Assembly (NCBI RefSeq): GCF_026017845.1
Contig: NZ_CP100416.1
Location: 2,078,200-2,142,199 of the forward strand
Origin: Amycolatopsis mediterranei
Lineage (GTDB): Bacteria > Actinomycetota > Actinomycetes > Mycobacteriales > Pseudonocardiaceae
Length of the DNA stretch: 64,000 nt
Direction of reading: 5' to 3'
Position numbers and translations under genes: made by a program. Each line of letters opens with the position of its first letter. Within the stretch, counting starts at the first letter, position 1. The notes beneath the pieces are model-generated. The model was not told the DNA's origin. It saw only the letters and a list, made by a program, of their open reading frames with translations, and made no database searches. Shown one piece after another: positions 9,426 through 17,709 of this stretch.

Positions 9426-10163
9426 GTGGCTACTCCGACCGAATTCAGGCTGCCGCGCTACGGGGAAGACCCCGAAGGCACCCACCCGCCCCTCGACTTC
9501 AGCGGCTACGGCTCCACGGCGCTGCGGCACCCGAAGCAGGACCTCGTCCTGCTGCCACAGATGCTGACCGAGGTCACCGGCCCGCTGCTCGGGCCCGGCC
9601 GCCTCGGTGAGCACGACAACGACCTCACCCGGCAGCACGCGGGCGAACCGCAGGGCCAGCGCATCATCGTCACCGGGCGCCTCCTCGACGGCGAAGGCCG
9701 TCCGGTGCGTGACTCCCTGGTGGAGATCTGGCAGGCGAACGCGGGCGGCCGCTACCGGCACACCGGCGACCGCTGGCCGTCCCCGCTCGATCCGAACTTC
9801 GACGGCGTCGGCCGCACCCTGACCGACAGCGACGGCCGCTACACCTTCACCACCATCAAGCCCGGCGCCTACCCGTGGAAGAACCACGACAACGCCTGGC
9901 GCCCGGCGCACATCCACTTCTCGGTGTTCGGCTCGGCGTTCACCCAGCGGCTGGTCACCCAGATGTACTTCCCGGACGACCCGCTGTTCTCCCAGGACCC
10001 GATCTTCAACTCGATCCCGGACGAGAAGGCCCGGCAGCGGATGGTCTCGCGCTACGACCACGACATCACGCAGGCCGAGTGGGCGCTCGGGTTCCAGTTC
10101 GACATCGTGTTGCGCGGGCGCGACGCGTCGGTGTTCGAAGAGGAAGAGGAGGACGAAGACTGA
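9426..10163 (+). CDS. pcaH: protocatechuate 3,4-dioxygenase, beta subunit
   Basis: A 245-residue iron-binding subunit of the intradiol dioxygenase that opens protocatechuate to 3-carboxy-cis,cis-muconate. The four Fe(III) ligands are visible: Tyr110 (GGRYRH), Tyr149 (PGAYPW), His162 and His164 (AHIHFSVFG). The GTG at 9426 has GGGAG 5 bases upstream. The C-terminus is an acidic tail (FEEEEEDED). It overlaps pcaG by TGATG. Confidence 0.95.
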   Translation: MATPTEFRLPRYGEDPEGTHPPLDFSGYGSTALRHPKQDLVLLPQMLTEVTGPLLGPGRLGEHDNDLTRQHAGEPQGQRIIVTGRLLDGEGRPVRDSLVEIWQANAGGRYRHTGDRWPSPLDPNFDGVGRTLTDSDGRYTFTTIKPGAYPWKNHDNAWRPAHIHFSVFGSAFTQRLVTQMYFPDDPLFSQDPIFNSIPDEKARQRMVSRYDHDITQAEWALGFQFDIVLRGRDASVFEEEEEDED

Positions 10164-10717
10164 TGACCAGGCTGCTGCCCACCCCTTCGCAGACCGTCGG
10201 CCCGTACCTGTCGATCGGGCTGCCCTGGCCCGACGGCCCGCACGTCGTGCCCGAGGGCACGCCGGGCGCGTTCTGGATCCGCGGGACCGTCTACGACGGC
10301 AACGGCGACCCGGTCCCGGACGCCATGATCGAGACGTGGCAGGCCGACCCGGACGGCGGCTTCTGCCACCCGGACGACCCGCGCGGCGCGGCGAACACCG
10401 AGTTCCGCGGCTTCGGCCGCTGCCCGACGGAGACCGACGGCACCTACGGGATCCTCACCGTTCTCCCGGGCGTTCTGCCGGGTGAGGGCGGCACCACACA
10501 GGCCCGGCACATCGACGTCTCGGTGTTCGCGCGCGGCCTGCTCCACCGGGTCGTCACGCGGATCTACTTCGAGGACCAGGACAACTCCGGCGACCCGGTG
10601 CTGGCGACGGTGCCGGAGGAGCGGCGCGGCACGCTGATCGCGGCGAAGACCGGCGACGGCTACCGCTTCGACGTGCGGCTGCAGGGGGACGGCGAGACCG
10701 TCTTCTTCCGGGTGTGA
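10163..10717 (+). CDS. pcaG: protocatechuate 3,4-dioxygenase, alpha subunit
   Basis: A 184-residue partner of PcaH. It has the same beta-sandwich core (GTVYDGNGDPVPDAMIETWQ) but lacks the full iron-ligand set, as expected for the alpha subunit. The TPSQTVGPYLSIGLPW N-terminus is characteristic. It overlaps both neighbours. Confidence 0.94.
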   Translation: MTRLLPTPSQTVGPYLSIGLPWPDGPHVVPEGTPGAFWIRGTVYDGNGDPVPDAMIETWQADPDGGFCHPDDPRGAANTEFRGFGRCPTETDGTYGILTVLPGVLPGEGGTTQARHIDVSVFARGLLHRVVTRIYFEDQDNSGDPVLATVPEERRGTLIAAKTGDGYRFDVRLQGDGETVFFRV

Positions 10718-11499
10718 TGCCGGTGAGTGCCGTGAAGCTGCACCGCGTTGTGGACGGACCCGGTGACGGGCCGGTGGTCGTGTTCGGCGGGTCGCTCGGC
10801 AGCGACCTGCGGATGTGGGAGCCCCAGGTCGCGCCGCTGGTGGAGCGCGGGTTCCGGGTCGTCCGCTACGACGCGAGAGGGCACGGTGCGTCGCCGGTCC
10901 CGCCGGGTCCGTACGAGCTCGAAGACCTGGGCGCCGACGTCCTCGCGCTGCTCGACGAGCTCGGCGTCGAGCGGGCGCACCTGGTCGGCCTGTCACTCGG
11001 CGGCATGACGGGGATGTGGCTCGGCGTCCACGCGCCGGACCGGATCGCGAGCCTGGTCCTGTGCTGCACGTCCGCGAAGCTCGGTCCACCGTCGATGTGG
11101 GCGGAGCGCGCCCGCACGGTCCGCGCCGAGGGCACCGCGGCGGTGGCCGAGGCGGCCGTGAAACGCTGGCTGACCCCGGGGTTCATCGAGCGGCACCCGG
11201 ACCGCGCCGAATTCCTCCGGGCGATGATCGCGGCGGTTCCGGCCGAGGGCTACGCGGCCTGCTGCGGCGTGATCGAGCGGATGGACCTGCTGGAGCTGCT
11301 CCCGAAGATCACCGCGCCCACCCTGGTCATCGCGGGGGCGGACGACCCGGCCACTTCGCCGGACGAGCACGCCCGGCCGATCGCCGAGGGCATCCCCGGC
11401 GCGCGGCTGGAGGTCGTGGCGAACGCCGCGCACCTGGGCAGCTTCGAGCAGCCGGCGGAGTTCACCCGGCTGATCCTGGACCACTTGGAGCGAGCGTGA
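10717..11499 (+). CDS. pcaD: 3-oxoadipate enol-lactonase
   Basis: A 260-residue alpha/beta hydrolase. The nucleophile is Ser93 in VGLSLGGMTG, the acid is expected near GADDPATSPDEH, and the His in NAAHLGSFEQP. The ATG at 10717 overlaps the pcaG stop; a GTG one codon upstream is also possible. In Streptomyces and Rhodococcus PcaD is usually fused to PcaC as PcaL. Here the two are separate genes joined by a GTGA overlap. Confidence 0.9.
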   Translation: MPVSAVKLHRVVDGPGDGPVVVFGGSLGSDLRMWEPQVAPLVERGFRVVRYDARGHGASPVPPGPYELEDLGADVLALLDELGVERAHLVGLSLGGMTGMWLGVHAPDRIASLVLCCTSAKLGPPSMWAERARTVRAEGTAAVAEAAVKRWLTPGFIERHPDRAEFLRAMIAAVPAEGYAACCGVIERMDLLELLPKITAPTLVIAGADDPATSPDEHARPIAEGIPGARLEVVANAAHLGSFEQPAEFTRLILDHLERA

Positions 11500-11897
11500 C
11501 GGACCGCCACGAGCAGGGCATGAAGGTGCGGCGCGAGGTGCTCGGCGACGAGCACGTCGACGGCGCGGTCGCGGGCACCACGGACTTCAGCCGCCCGTTC
11601 CAGGACTACATCACCGAGGGTGCGTGGGGTTCGGTGTGGGCCCGCGACGGCCTGGACCGCCGCACGCGCAGCTGCGTGACGCTGGCGGCGCTGACGGCGC
11701 TGCAGGCGCACAACGAGCTGGCGATGCACGTCCGGGCGGCGGTCCGCAACGGCCTGACGGCGGCGGAGATCAGCGAGGTCCTGCTGCACACGGCGGTCTA
11801 CGCCGGAGCGCCGGCGGCGAACGCGGCGTTCGCCATCGCCCAGCGCACCCTGGCCGAGCTCGGCGAGCCGAGCGCCCGGCCCGCCGACGCCGGATAG
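11496..11897 (+). CDS. pcaC: 4-carboxymuconolactone decarboxylase
   Basis: A 133-residue CMD/AhpD-fold protein, close to the usual length of free-standing PcaC. Family signatures include GMKVRREVLGDEHVD, LDRRTRSCVTLAALTAL and the catalytic-region HTAVYAGAPAANAAF. It removes CO2 from 4-carboxymuconolactone to give the enol-lactone used by PcaD. It starts with GTG inside the pcaD stop. Confidence 0.93.
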   Translation: MTDRHEQGMKVRREVLGDEHVDGAVAGTTDFSRPFQDYITEGAWGSVWARDGLDRRTRSCVTLAALTALQAHNELAMHVRAAVRNGLTAAEISEVLLHTAVYAGAPAANAAFAIAQRTLAELGEPSARPADAG

Positions 11898-11906
11898 GGT
11901 GCCGGC

Positions 11907-12740
11907 ATGGACGTGACGAGGCCGCCGTTGGACGTCCGGCTGGACAGCGAACCGGCGCACCGCGGTGCCCACCACGTGCAGTCGCTGGAGCGCGGGCTGG
12001 CCGTGATCAAGGCATTCCACGCGGGCGCGTCCGAGCTGACGTTGAGCGACGTGGCCCGCGCGACGGGCCTCACCCGCGCGGCGGCGAGACGGTTCCTCCT
12101 GACCCTGGCCGACCTGGGCTACGTCCGCACCGACGGCAAGTACTTCTCGCTGACGGCCCGGGTGCTGGAGCTGGGTTACGCGTACTTGTCGAGCATGACG
12201 CTGCCGGAGGTGGCCCAGCCGCACCTGGAGCACCTGTCCGCGGGCGTCCACGAGTCGAGCTCGGTCTCGGTACTGGAGGGCACCGACATCGTGTACGTGG
12301 CGCGGGTGGCGGTCTCCCGGATCATGACGGTGAGCATCAACGTGGGCACCCGCTTCCCGGCGCACGCGACATCGATGGGCCACGTCCTGCTCGCGGGGCT
12401 CACCGAGGCGCAGCTGGAGGAGTACTTCCTGGTGGCGAGCCTGGACCGCCTGACGGACCACACGGTGACGGCCCCCGATCGGCTGCGCACGGAGCTGGCC
12501 AAGGTGGCCGCCCAGGGCTGGGCGATGGTGGACCAGGAGCTGGAGGAAGGCCTCCGGTCGGTGGCAGCCCCGATCCGCGGCCGCACGGGCCGGGTGGTGG
12601 CAGCGGTGAACTTGTCGACCCACGCAAGCCGCACCACGGCGGAGTCGGTGCAGAAGGACCTGCTGCCGTCCCTGCTGGAGACGGCCCGGGCCATCGAAGC
12701 GGACCTGGCGGTCGGCGCCCCGGACCACGCCCGTGGCTGA
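11907..12740 (+). CDS. pcaR: IclR family regulator of the pca operon
   Basis: A 277-residue IclR protein. The winged helix-turn-helix is at about 25-85 (TLSDVARATGLTRAAARRFLLTL) and the effector-binding domain follows (RFPAHATSMGHVLLAGL, DQELEEGLRSVAAPI). PcaR/PobR-type regulators respond to protocatechuate or 3-oxoadipate. It lies 9 bases after pcaC as the last gene of the operon, so the regulator probably controls its own synthesis together with the pathway. Confidence 0.88.
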   Translation: MDVTRPPLDVRLDSEPAHRGAHHVQSLERGLAVIKAFHAGASELTLSDVARATGLTRAAARRFLLTLADLGYVRTDGKYFSLTARVLELGYAYLSSMTLPEVAQPHLEHLSAGVHESSSVSVLEGTDIVYVARVAVSRIMTVSINVGTRFPAHATSMGHVLLAGLTEAQLEEYFLVASLDRLTDHTVTAPDRLRTELAKVAAQGWAMVDQELEEGLRSVAAPIRGRTGRVVAAVNLSTHASRTTAESVQKDLLPSLLETARAIEADLAVGAPDHARG

Positions 12741-12827
12741 GCCGCCGCCCCGAACGGTGCCGATGGCCGAGCAACCGGCACCAGCGGCCGCCACCGTCCT
12801 GACCGTCGCCCCGGCAGGGGCGTCCTC

Positions 12828-13409
12828 ATGACCAGTCCGGTTGCCGGGCTGCTGCTCGCCGCCGGTGCCGGGCGCCGGTTCGGGGGACCGAAAGCCCTCG
12901 TCGAAGTCGACGGGGAGCCGCTCGTCCTCCGTGCTCTCCGCACGCTGACCGCCGCCGGGTGTGCTCCCGTTCGGGTCGTCGTCGGGGCCTCCGCCGATGA
13001 AGTGCGGGCCCTCCTGCCCGATCCCGCTCTAGCCGTCGAAGCCGAAGATTGGGCGACCGGCATGGGCGCCTCCCTGCGCGCCGGCCTGGCCGCCCTCGAC
13101 AGCACCGAGCACTCCGTCGCCGCGCTCGTGCACCTCGTCGATCTCCCGTGGGTGGGCCCCGACATCCTCGCCCGGGTCGCCGCCCGCGCCTCCGCCGAAA
13201 CCGTCGCCCGGGCGGCCTACGACGGCGTTCCCGGCCACCCCGTGCTGCTCGGCCGCCGCTGGTGGGGGGAGATCGCCGACACCGCGCGGGGGGACCGCGG
13301 TGCCCGGGACTGGCTCGCCACCCGCGCCGATCTCACCTTGATCGAGTGCGGTGACCTCGGCATCGGCCGGGACGTCGACCGCCCCGGTGATCTGGCGGGC
13401 CCCGCGTGA
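12828..13409 (+). CDS. MobA/MocA-like nucleotidyltransferase
   Basis: A 193-residue nucleotidyltransferase with the N-terminal signature LLLAAGAGRRFGGPKALVEVDGEPL and the metal site HLVDLPWVGP near residue 105. Proteins of this kind transfer CMP or GMP to molybdopterin, completing the cofactor of xanthine-oxidase-type enzymes. Its place next to CoxD-type ATPase and molybdenum hydroxylase genes favours a MocA role (MCD cofactor). Confidence 0.82.
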   Translation: MTSPVAGLLLAAGAGRRFGGPKALVEVDGEPLVLRALRTLTAAGCAPVRVVVGASADEVRALLPDPALAVEAEDWATGMGASLRAGLAALDSTEHSVAALVHLVDLPWVGPDILARVAARASAETVARAAYDGVPGHPVLLGRRWWGEIADTARGDRGARDWLATRADLTLIECGDLGIGRDVDRPGDLAGPA

Positions 13410-13427
13410 CGACCTACGATCGACAGC

Positions 13428-14297
13428 GTGACGGACTCGCCCGAAGAACTCGCCGCCGCCCTCGATGCGACCGGTTACCTCGCCGATGACGGGCTTGCGA
13501 CCGCCGGCTTCCTCGCCCTGCGGATGGGCCGCCCGCTCTTCTGCGAGGGCGAGCCCGGCACCGGCAAGACGTCACTGGCCATGGCCCTGGCCACCGCACT
13601 GGAGCGGCCGCTCATCCGCCTCCAGTGCCACGAAGGCATCGACGCCGCCCAGGCCCTCTACGAATGGGACTTCCCGCGCCAGCTCCTGCACCTGCGCGCG
13701 CTCGAGGCGGCCGGCGAGGGGCGCCTCGACGTCGAGGCCGCGGAGCGCTCGCTCTACACCGAGCGGTTCCTGCTGGCCCGGCCCCTGCTGCAGGCCCTGA
13801 TCACCACCCCGTGCGTCCTGCTGATCGACGAGATCGACCGCGCCGACGACGAGTTCGAAGCCTTTCTCCTGCAGCTGCTCGACGAACACGCCGTGACCAT
13901 CCCCGAGTACGGCGAGGTCCGCGCCGAGCATCCGCCGCTGGTGGTCCTCACCTCCAACCGGACCCGCGAGGTGCACGACGCGCTCAAACGCCGCTGCCTC
14001 TACCACTGGCTGGAACACCCGGACCTGGTGCGGGAGGTGGAAATCCTCCGCCGTAGGATCCCGCGGGTAAGTGAAGCTCTGGCTCGGCAAATCGCTGAAG
14101 CGGTGCATCGGCTCCGGGAAATGGACCTGCTGAAACCGCCGGGAGTAGCGGAGTCGCTTGATTGGGCGCGCGCTCTATTGACTCTTCAGCGTGACGAGCT
14201 GGACGCGGCAACGGCGGCACGAACGCTCGGAGCCGTCCTGAAATACAGCGAAGACCTCGACCGGGTCAGGGCGAAACTCGACGCCTTGTTCGCCTGA
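13428..14297 (+). CDS. MoxR family AAA+ ATPase (CoxD-like)
   Basis: A 289-residue ATPase. Walker A is GEPGTGKTS (about residues 42-50), Walker B is VLLIDEIDRAD (about 127-137), and sensor 1 is VVLTSNRTREVHDALKRRC. CoxD-type MoxR proteins act in building the copper/molybdenum site of carbon monoxide dehydrogenase-type enzymes, together with a VWA protein (CoxE). Such a partner is encoded 2.3 kb downstream. It follows the MocA-like gene by 18 bases. Confidence 0.87.
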   Translation: MTDSPEELAAALDATGYLADDGLATAGFLALRMGRPLFCEGEPGTGKTSLAMALATALERPLIRLQCHEGIDAAQALYEWDFPRQLLHLRALEAAGEGRLDVEAAERSLYTERFLLARPLLQALITTPCVLLIDEIDRADDEFEAFLLQLLDEHAVTIPEYGEVRAEHPPLVVLTSNRTREVHDALKRRCLYHWLEHPDLVREVEILRRRIPRVSEALARQIAEAVHRLREMDLLKPPGVAESLDWARALLTLQRDELDAATAARTLGAVLKYSEDLDRVRAKLDALFA

Positions 14298-14345
14298 CCG
14301 CCCGGGTCGGGGGCCGGGTGGGTCGAAGCGAGGGAGAACCTGCGG

Positions 14346-16115
14346 ATGAGCGTGGCGGAGACGACGGAGACCAGGCCGCCGTCGGAAACTGAGCCCGATC
14401 GGCCGGGGCCGGCCGGGCCGGCGACCGCCGGGCGGGGCTGGCCGGGGAAGCTCGCCGCGGTGGCCGCGGTCCTCGGTGGCACCGCGCTGATCGCCGTGCA
14501 CGCCTCGCTCTACGGTCACTGGCTGATCGACGACTCGGCCATCACGTTCGCGTACTCGCGCAACGTCGCCGACGGCTTCGGGCCGGTGCTCCAGCCCGGC
14601 GCCGCGCCGGTCGAGGGGTACTCCAACCCGACCTGGATGATCCTGCTCGCCCTCGGCAAGCTCGTCGGCCTGTTCGACCACGGCACGCTCTTCGGCGTCT
14701 CCGACCAGATCCTCTTCCCGAAGGCGCTCGCACTGGCCTGCTGCCTGGGCGTCCTCGTGCTGTTCTACGCCGGCGCGAAGGTGCTCAGCCGCCGCCCGGC
14801 CCTGATCACCTTCGTCGCCGGGGCCGCGCTCGCCGCGATCCCGTCGTTCGTCATCTGGTGCTTCTCCGGGCTGGAGAACTCCTTCTACGCGCTCACGGTC
14901 GCGGCCCTCGCGGTGCTGATCCTGCGCGCCTCCCACAGCGGCCGGCTCCTCGACACCCAGGTCGCCGTCGGCACCGGGCTGATCGCCATGCTCGCCGCGC
15001 TGACCCGGCCCGACGGGATCATCTACGCCGGCGCGTACCCGATCGTCGTCCTGCTGTTCCTCAAGCGGGAACTGCTCGGCCGCAGCGTCCGCGCGGTCGT
15101 TCTCTCCGTTGTCGGCTTCGCCGTCCCGTACGGCGCCTACCTGGTCTTCCGCTGGGTCGAATTCGGCCGCCTGGTCCCCAACACCGCCGTCGCGAAGGGG
15201 CAGGAGCCGCCGACGGTCGAGGACCTCGCCCGGCCCGGCGAGATCGTCTCCTACGTCGGCTGGCTGATCGTCGCGGTCGCGGTCGCGTGCCTGGTGCTGC
15301 TGCTGGTCCGCCCGTCGCGCCTGCGCACCGGGCTGATCGCCCTGCTGGTGCCGTTCGGCCTCACCGTGGTCGCCTACATCGTGCTCGAGTTCGACTGGAT
15401 GGGGCAGCTGCGGTTCGCCACCCCGGTCTGGACGCTCGGCGCGTTCGGCGGCGCGATCGTGGTCGTCGAGGCGCTGGCCGCGGCCCGCCTGCGCGGCCGG
15501 ATCGTGCTCGCCTGCCTGCTCGTGGTGGCGCTGGTCAGCTCGGTGAGCGGGCTCTACGACCAGGGCACCTCCTACCGCGCCAACGTCAAGACGGCGATGT
15601 GCATCGTCGCCGAGCGCGACGCCCGGACCATCAACGGCCTCGCGGACATCCTGAAGCTGCCCGACTCCGCCCGGGTCGGCCTGATCGACCTCGGCGGGAC
15701 GTCGCTGGGCAGCCGCATCCGGGTGCTCGACCTGGCCGGCCTCGGCGACAAGCAGGTCGCCGACTACCTGCACGAGTCGGATGTGACCGGCGTCCGCAAC
15801 CTCGTCTTCAACCAGGCCAAGCCCGAGCTGATCACGTTCATCGGTTCGTGGATCACCACGCTGGGCTTCGACCAGGACTCGCGGTTCGAGCGCGAATACG
15901 CGACGATCTTCGTCAACCCGCCGATCGGCAACCTGACCGTCGATTCGCGCAACTGGGTCAGCTACCACGTCCGGCGTGACCTGATCGACGACGCGAAGCT
16001 CGCGGAACTCAAGGCCTACACCCAGAAGACCCTGCCGCCGCTCCTGGAGCTGAACAAGGGGGCGGGGCTGCGGGGCTGCGCGAACATCCAGCCCGGCTTC
16101 AAGGCCGCTGCCTGA
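14346..16115 (+). CDS. GT-C type membrane glycosyltransferase-like protein
   Basis: A 589-residue membrane protein with about 9-10 hydrophobic segments in residues 35-415, then a soluble C-terminal domain with an even number of Cys. The loop after the first helix reads HWLIDDSAITFAYSRNVADG followed by PVEGYSNPTW. This resembles the acidic-pair loop of GT-C arabinosyl/mannosyltransferases such as mycobacterial AftB. By that likeness it may transfer sugar from a polyprenyl phosphate donor to an envelope glycan. It has its own terminator and no obvious link to the cox genes on either side. The family match is by motif only. Confidence 0.6.
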   Translation: MSVAETTETRPPSETEPDRPGPAGPATAGRGWPGKLAAVAAVLGGTALIAVHASLYGHWLIDDSAITFAYSRNVADGFGPVLQPGAAPVEGYSNPTWMILLALGKLVGLFDHGTLFGVSDQILFPKALALACCLGVLVLFYAGAKVLSRRPALITFVAGAALAAIPSFVIWCFSGLENSFYALTVAALAVLILRASHSGRLLDTQVAVGTGLIAMLAALTRPDGIIYAGAYPIVVLLFLKRELLGRSVRAVVLSVVGFAVPYGAYLVFRWVEFGRLVPNTAVAKGQEPPTVEDLARPGEIVSYVGWLIVAVAVACLVLLLVRPSRLRTGLIALLVPFGLTVVAYIVLEFDWMGQLRFATPVWTLGAFGGAIVVVEALAAARLRGRIVLACLLVVALVSSVSGLYDQGTSYRANVKTAMCIVAERDARTINGLADILKLPDSARVGLIDLGGTSLGSRIRVLDLAGLGDKQVADYLHESDVTGVRNLVFNQAKPELITFIGSWITTLGFDQDSRFEREYATIFVNPPIGNLTVDSRNWVSYHVRRDLIDDAKLAELKAYTQKTLPPLLELNKGAGLRGCANIQPGFKAAA

Positions 16116-16128
16116 CCGCGACACCCGG

Positions 16129-16174
16129 CGCCCGCCTCGATGGTCCACAAAGGACCAGCGAGGCGGGCGTTTTT
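16129..16174 (+). terminator. intrinsic terminator with T tract
   Basis: CGCCCGCCTCG (16129-16139) pairs with CGAGGCGGGCG (16159-16169). An inner TGGTCC/GGACCA pair lengthens the stem, and TTTTT follows at 16170-16174. It ends the glycosyltransferase transcript. Confidence 0.9.
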
Positions 16175-16252
16175 AATTGCGTTGCCGCTCCCGGCGGACT
16201 CGGGCATCCTTCTTTTCACCAGCACAGCACGCCCCACCGAGAGGAGGAGATC

Positions 16253-16309
16253 GTGACCAGACGGCAAGACCGGAACTCCCGCGGCGCGATCTCCCGCGTC
16301 GTTCGCTGA
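16253..16309 (+). CDS. possible 18-residue Arg-rich peptide
   Basis: A GTG with a near-ideal ribosome site (AGGAGG at 16242-16247, 5 bases away) opens an 18-codon ORF, MTRRQDRNSRGAISRVVR. Six of its 18 residues are Arg. It lies between the terminator above and the tRNA-like gene, with no partner ORF. It could be a regulatory leader peptide or a chance ORF; only the ribosome site argues for translation. Confidence 0.3.
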   Translation: MTRRQDRNSRGAISRVVR

Positions 16310-16380
16310 AATTCCCTTTTCTTTCCGAAGAGCTCTTCGCGCCCACCCGCCGCTACCTTGGGTCGGCCGCGGCGAAGAGC

Positions 16381-16424
16381 GCGGTCTGCGCGCCTGCCCG
16401 GGGAGGGGTGCGTGCGCAGACCGC
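16381..16424. repeat. 11-bp inverted repeat just upstream of the tRNA
   Basis: GCGGTCTGCGC (16381-16391) is repeated inverted as GCGCAGACCGC (16414-16424), ending 4 bases before the first base of the tRNA-like gene. It may be a leader hairpin or processing signal. A GAAGAGCTCTTC palindrome lies about 45 bases further upstream (16327-16338). Confidence 0.6.
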
Positions 16425-16428
16425 CCTT

Positions 16429-16563
16429 GTCCCGGTAGCTCAGCAGGACAGAGCGCGGCATTGCCACGGGGGTCCAGGGGGCTCGCCCCCTGGCCGGGGT
16501 CTGGGGCTGGGCCCCAGCCAGACGAGCACGCCGAGGTCCGAGGTTCGACTCCTCGCCGGGACA
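16429..16563 (+). tRNA. tRNA gene interrupted in the anticodon loop by a palindromic element
   Basis: All outer parts of a tRNA are present. The acceptor stem GTCCCGG (16429-16435) pairs perfectly with CCGGGAC (16556-16562), with discriminator A at 16563. The D arm is GCTC/GAGC (16438-16454), with GG in its loop. The variable loop is AGGTC. The T arm is CGAGG-TTCGACT-CCTCG (16539-16555). Four anticodon-stem pairs form (CGGC 16456-16459 with GCCG 16530-16533). Between them lie about 70 bases instead of 9, including two strong hairpins. If bases 16467-16527 are removed, the loop reads TTGCCAA, a Gly (GCC) type loop, but an A-C mismatch closes the stem and the A discriminator is atypical for bacterial tRNA-Gly. 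Identity is therefore uncertain. Without an unknown processing step this is a disrupted tRNA. Confidence 0.7.
16468..16517 (+). repeat. double-hairpin palindromic element, copy A
   Basis: A GGGGTCC start is followed by the hairpin CCAGGGGG-CTCG-CCCCCTGG (16474-16493), a CCGGGGT linker, and the hairpin CTGGGGC-TGG-GCCCCAG (16501-16517). The same order of blocks occurs at 34793-34843 and, more diverged, at 63908-63954. This copy lies within the anticodon loop of the tRNA gene. It resembles REP/BIME-type elements; no transposase is encoded here. Confidence 0.75.
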
Positions 16564-16596
16564 CAACAGCTGGGCAAACGAGCGCACAATGGACGG

Positions 16597-17709
16597 GTGA
16601 CCACTGCCGCCGATCCCGTCGCCGGGTACGCCGGGTTCGCCGCCGCGTTGCGCGAAGCCGGTGTCGCCTGCGACGCCCATCGCGTGCAGGCCTACCTCAC
16701 CGCCGTCGCCGAGATCGACGTCGCCGAGCCCACCCGGCTGTACTGGGCGGGACGGCTGACGCTCTGCTCGAGCCCCGACGACCTCCCGTGCTACGAAGAA
16801 GCCTTCAGCCAGTGGTTTTCCATCGAGACCAGCACTCCGAAGCGTGCGACGTCCGCTGCGCCGAAGAAGGCCAGGATCGCCCCGCTGGCCGCCGCGGAAG
16901 GCACGGATACCGAGGGCGGCGAAGGCTCTGACAAGCTGAAAGTCGCCGCCAGTGCCCACGAAGTCCTCCGCCATCGCGACCTCGCCGAGCTGACCACCGC
17001 CGAACGCGAGCACCTCCGCGAGCTGCTGGCCACCCTGAAGCCCGCGCTCCCGCGGCGCCCGGCCGCCCGGCGGACGCCGTCCCGGCGTGGCCGCCTCGAT
17101 CCCTCGCGCACGCTGCGCGCCATGCTGGCCAGCGGCGGCGAACCCCTCAAGCTCGTGCACGCCCGCCGCGGCAGCCGGCCGCGGCGGGTGGTGCTGCTCA
17201 TCGACGTCTCCGGTTCGATGAGCCCGTACGCCGACGCCCTGCTGCGGTTCGCCCACGTCCTGACGCGGGCCGCGCCGCCGTCCGTCGAGGTGTTCACGCT
17301 CGGCACGCGGCTGACCCGGGTGTCGCGCCAGCTGCGGCAGCGCGACCCGGAACGCGCGATGCTCGCGGCGGGCTCGGCCGTGCCGGACTTCGCCGGCGGG
17401 ACCCGGCTCGGCGAGACGCTCCAGGCGTTCCTCGACCGCTGGGGCCGGCGCGGGGTGGCGCGCCGCGCCGTGGTCACCGTGTTCTCCGACGGCTGGGAAC
17501 GCGGCGACACCGGCCTGCTCGGCGAGCAGCTCGCGCAGCTGCGGCGGCTCGCGCACGCCGTATTCTGGGTGAATCCGCACGCCGGCCGCGCGGGGTACGC
17601 TCCGGTCCAGTCGGGCATCGTGGCCGCGCTGCCCCACATCGACCGGCTCCTGGCCGGGCACAGCCTGGCCACCTTGGAACGACTGCTCGGGGAGATTTCC
17701 GATGCGTGA
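16597..17709 (+). CDS. VWA domain protein (CoxE-like)
   Basis: A 370-residue protein. The C-terminal von Willebrand A domain carries the metal-ion motif DVSGSMS near residue 204. The N-terminal part is a CoxE-type helical domain, with a charged Ala/Lys/Arg-rich linker at about 75-170. CoxE proteins work with MoxR-type CoxD ATPases in inserting or maturing the metal centre of molybdenum CO dehydrogenase-type enzymes. The GTG at 16597 lies 34 bases after the tRNA-like gene, with only a weak ribosome site. Its end overlaps the XdhC gene by 8 bases. Confidence 0.85.
   Translation: MTTAADPVAGYAGFAAALREAGVACDAHRVQAYLTAVAEIDVAEPTRLYWAGRLTLCSSPDDLPCYEEAFSQWFSIETSTPKRATSAAPKKARIAPLAAAEGTDTEGGEGSDKLKVAASAHEVLRHRDLAELTTAEREHLRELLATLKPALPRRPAARRTPSRRGRLDPSRTLRAMLASGGEPLKLVHARRGSRPRRVVLLIDVSGSMSPYADALLRFAHVLTRAAPPSVEVFTLGTRLTRVSRQLRQRDPERAMLAAGSAVPDFAGGTRLGETLQAFLDRWGRRGVARRAVVTVFSDGWERGDTGLLGEQLAQLRRLAHAVFWVNPHAGRAGYAPVQSGIVAALPHIDRLLAGHSLATLERLLGEISDA

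Noticed and set aside
16468..16527. Bacterial group I intron in the tRNA
   Set aside because: The insert is about 60 bases with two plain hairpins; group I introns are several times longer and have a conserved core not seen here.
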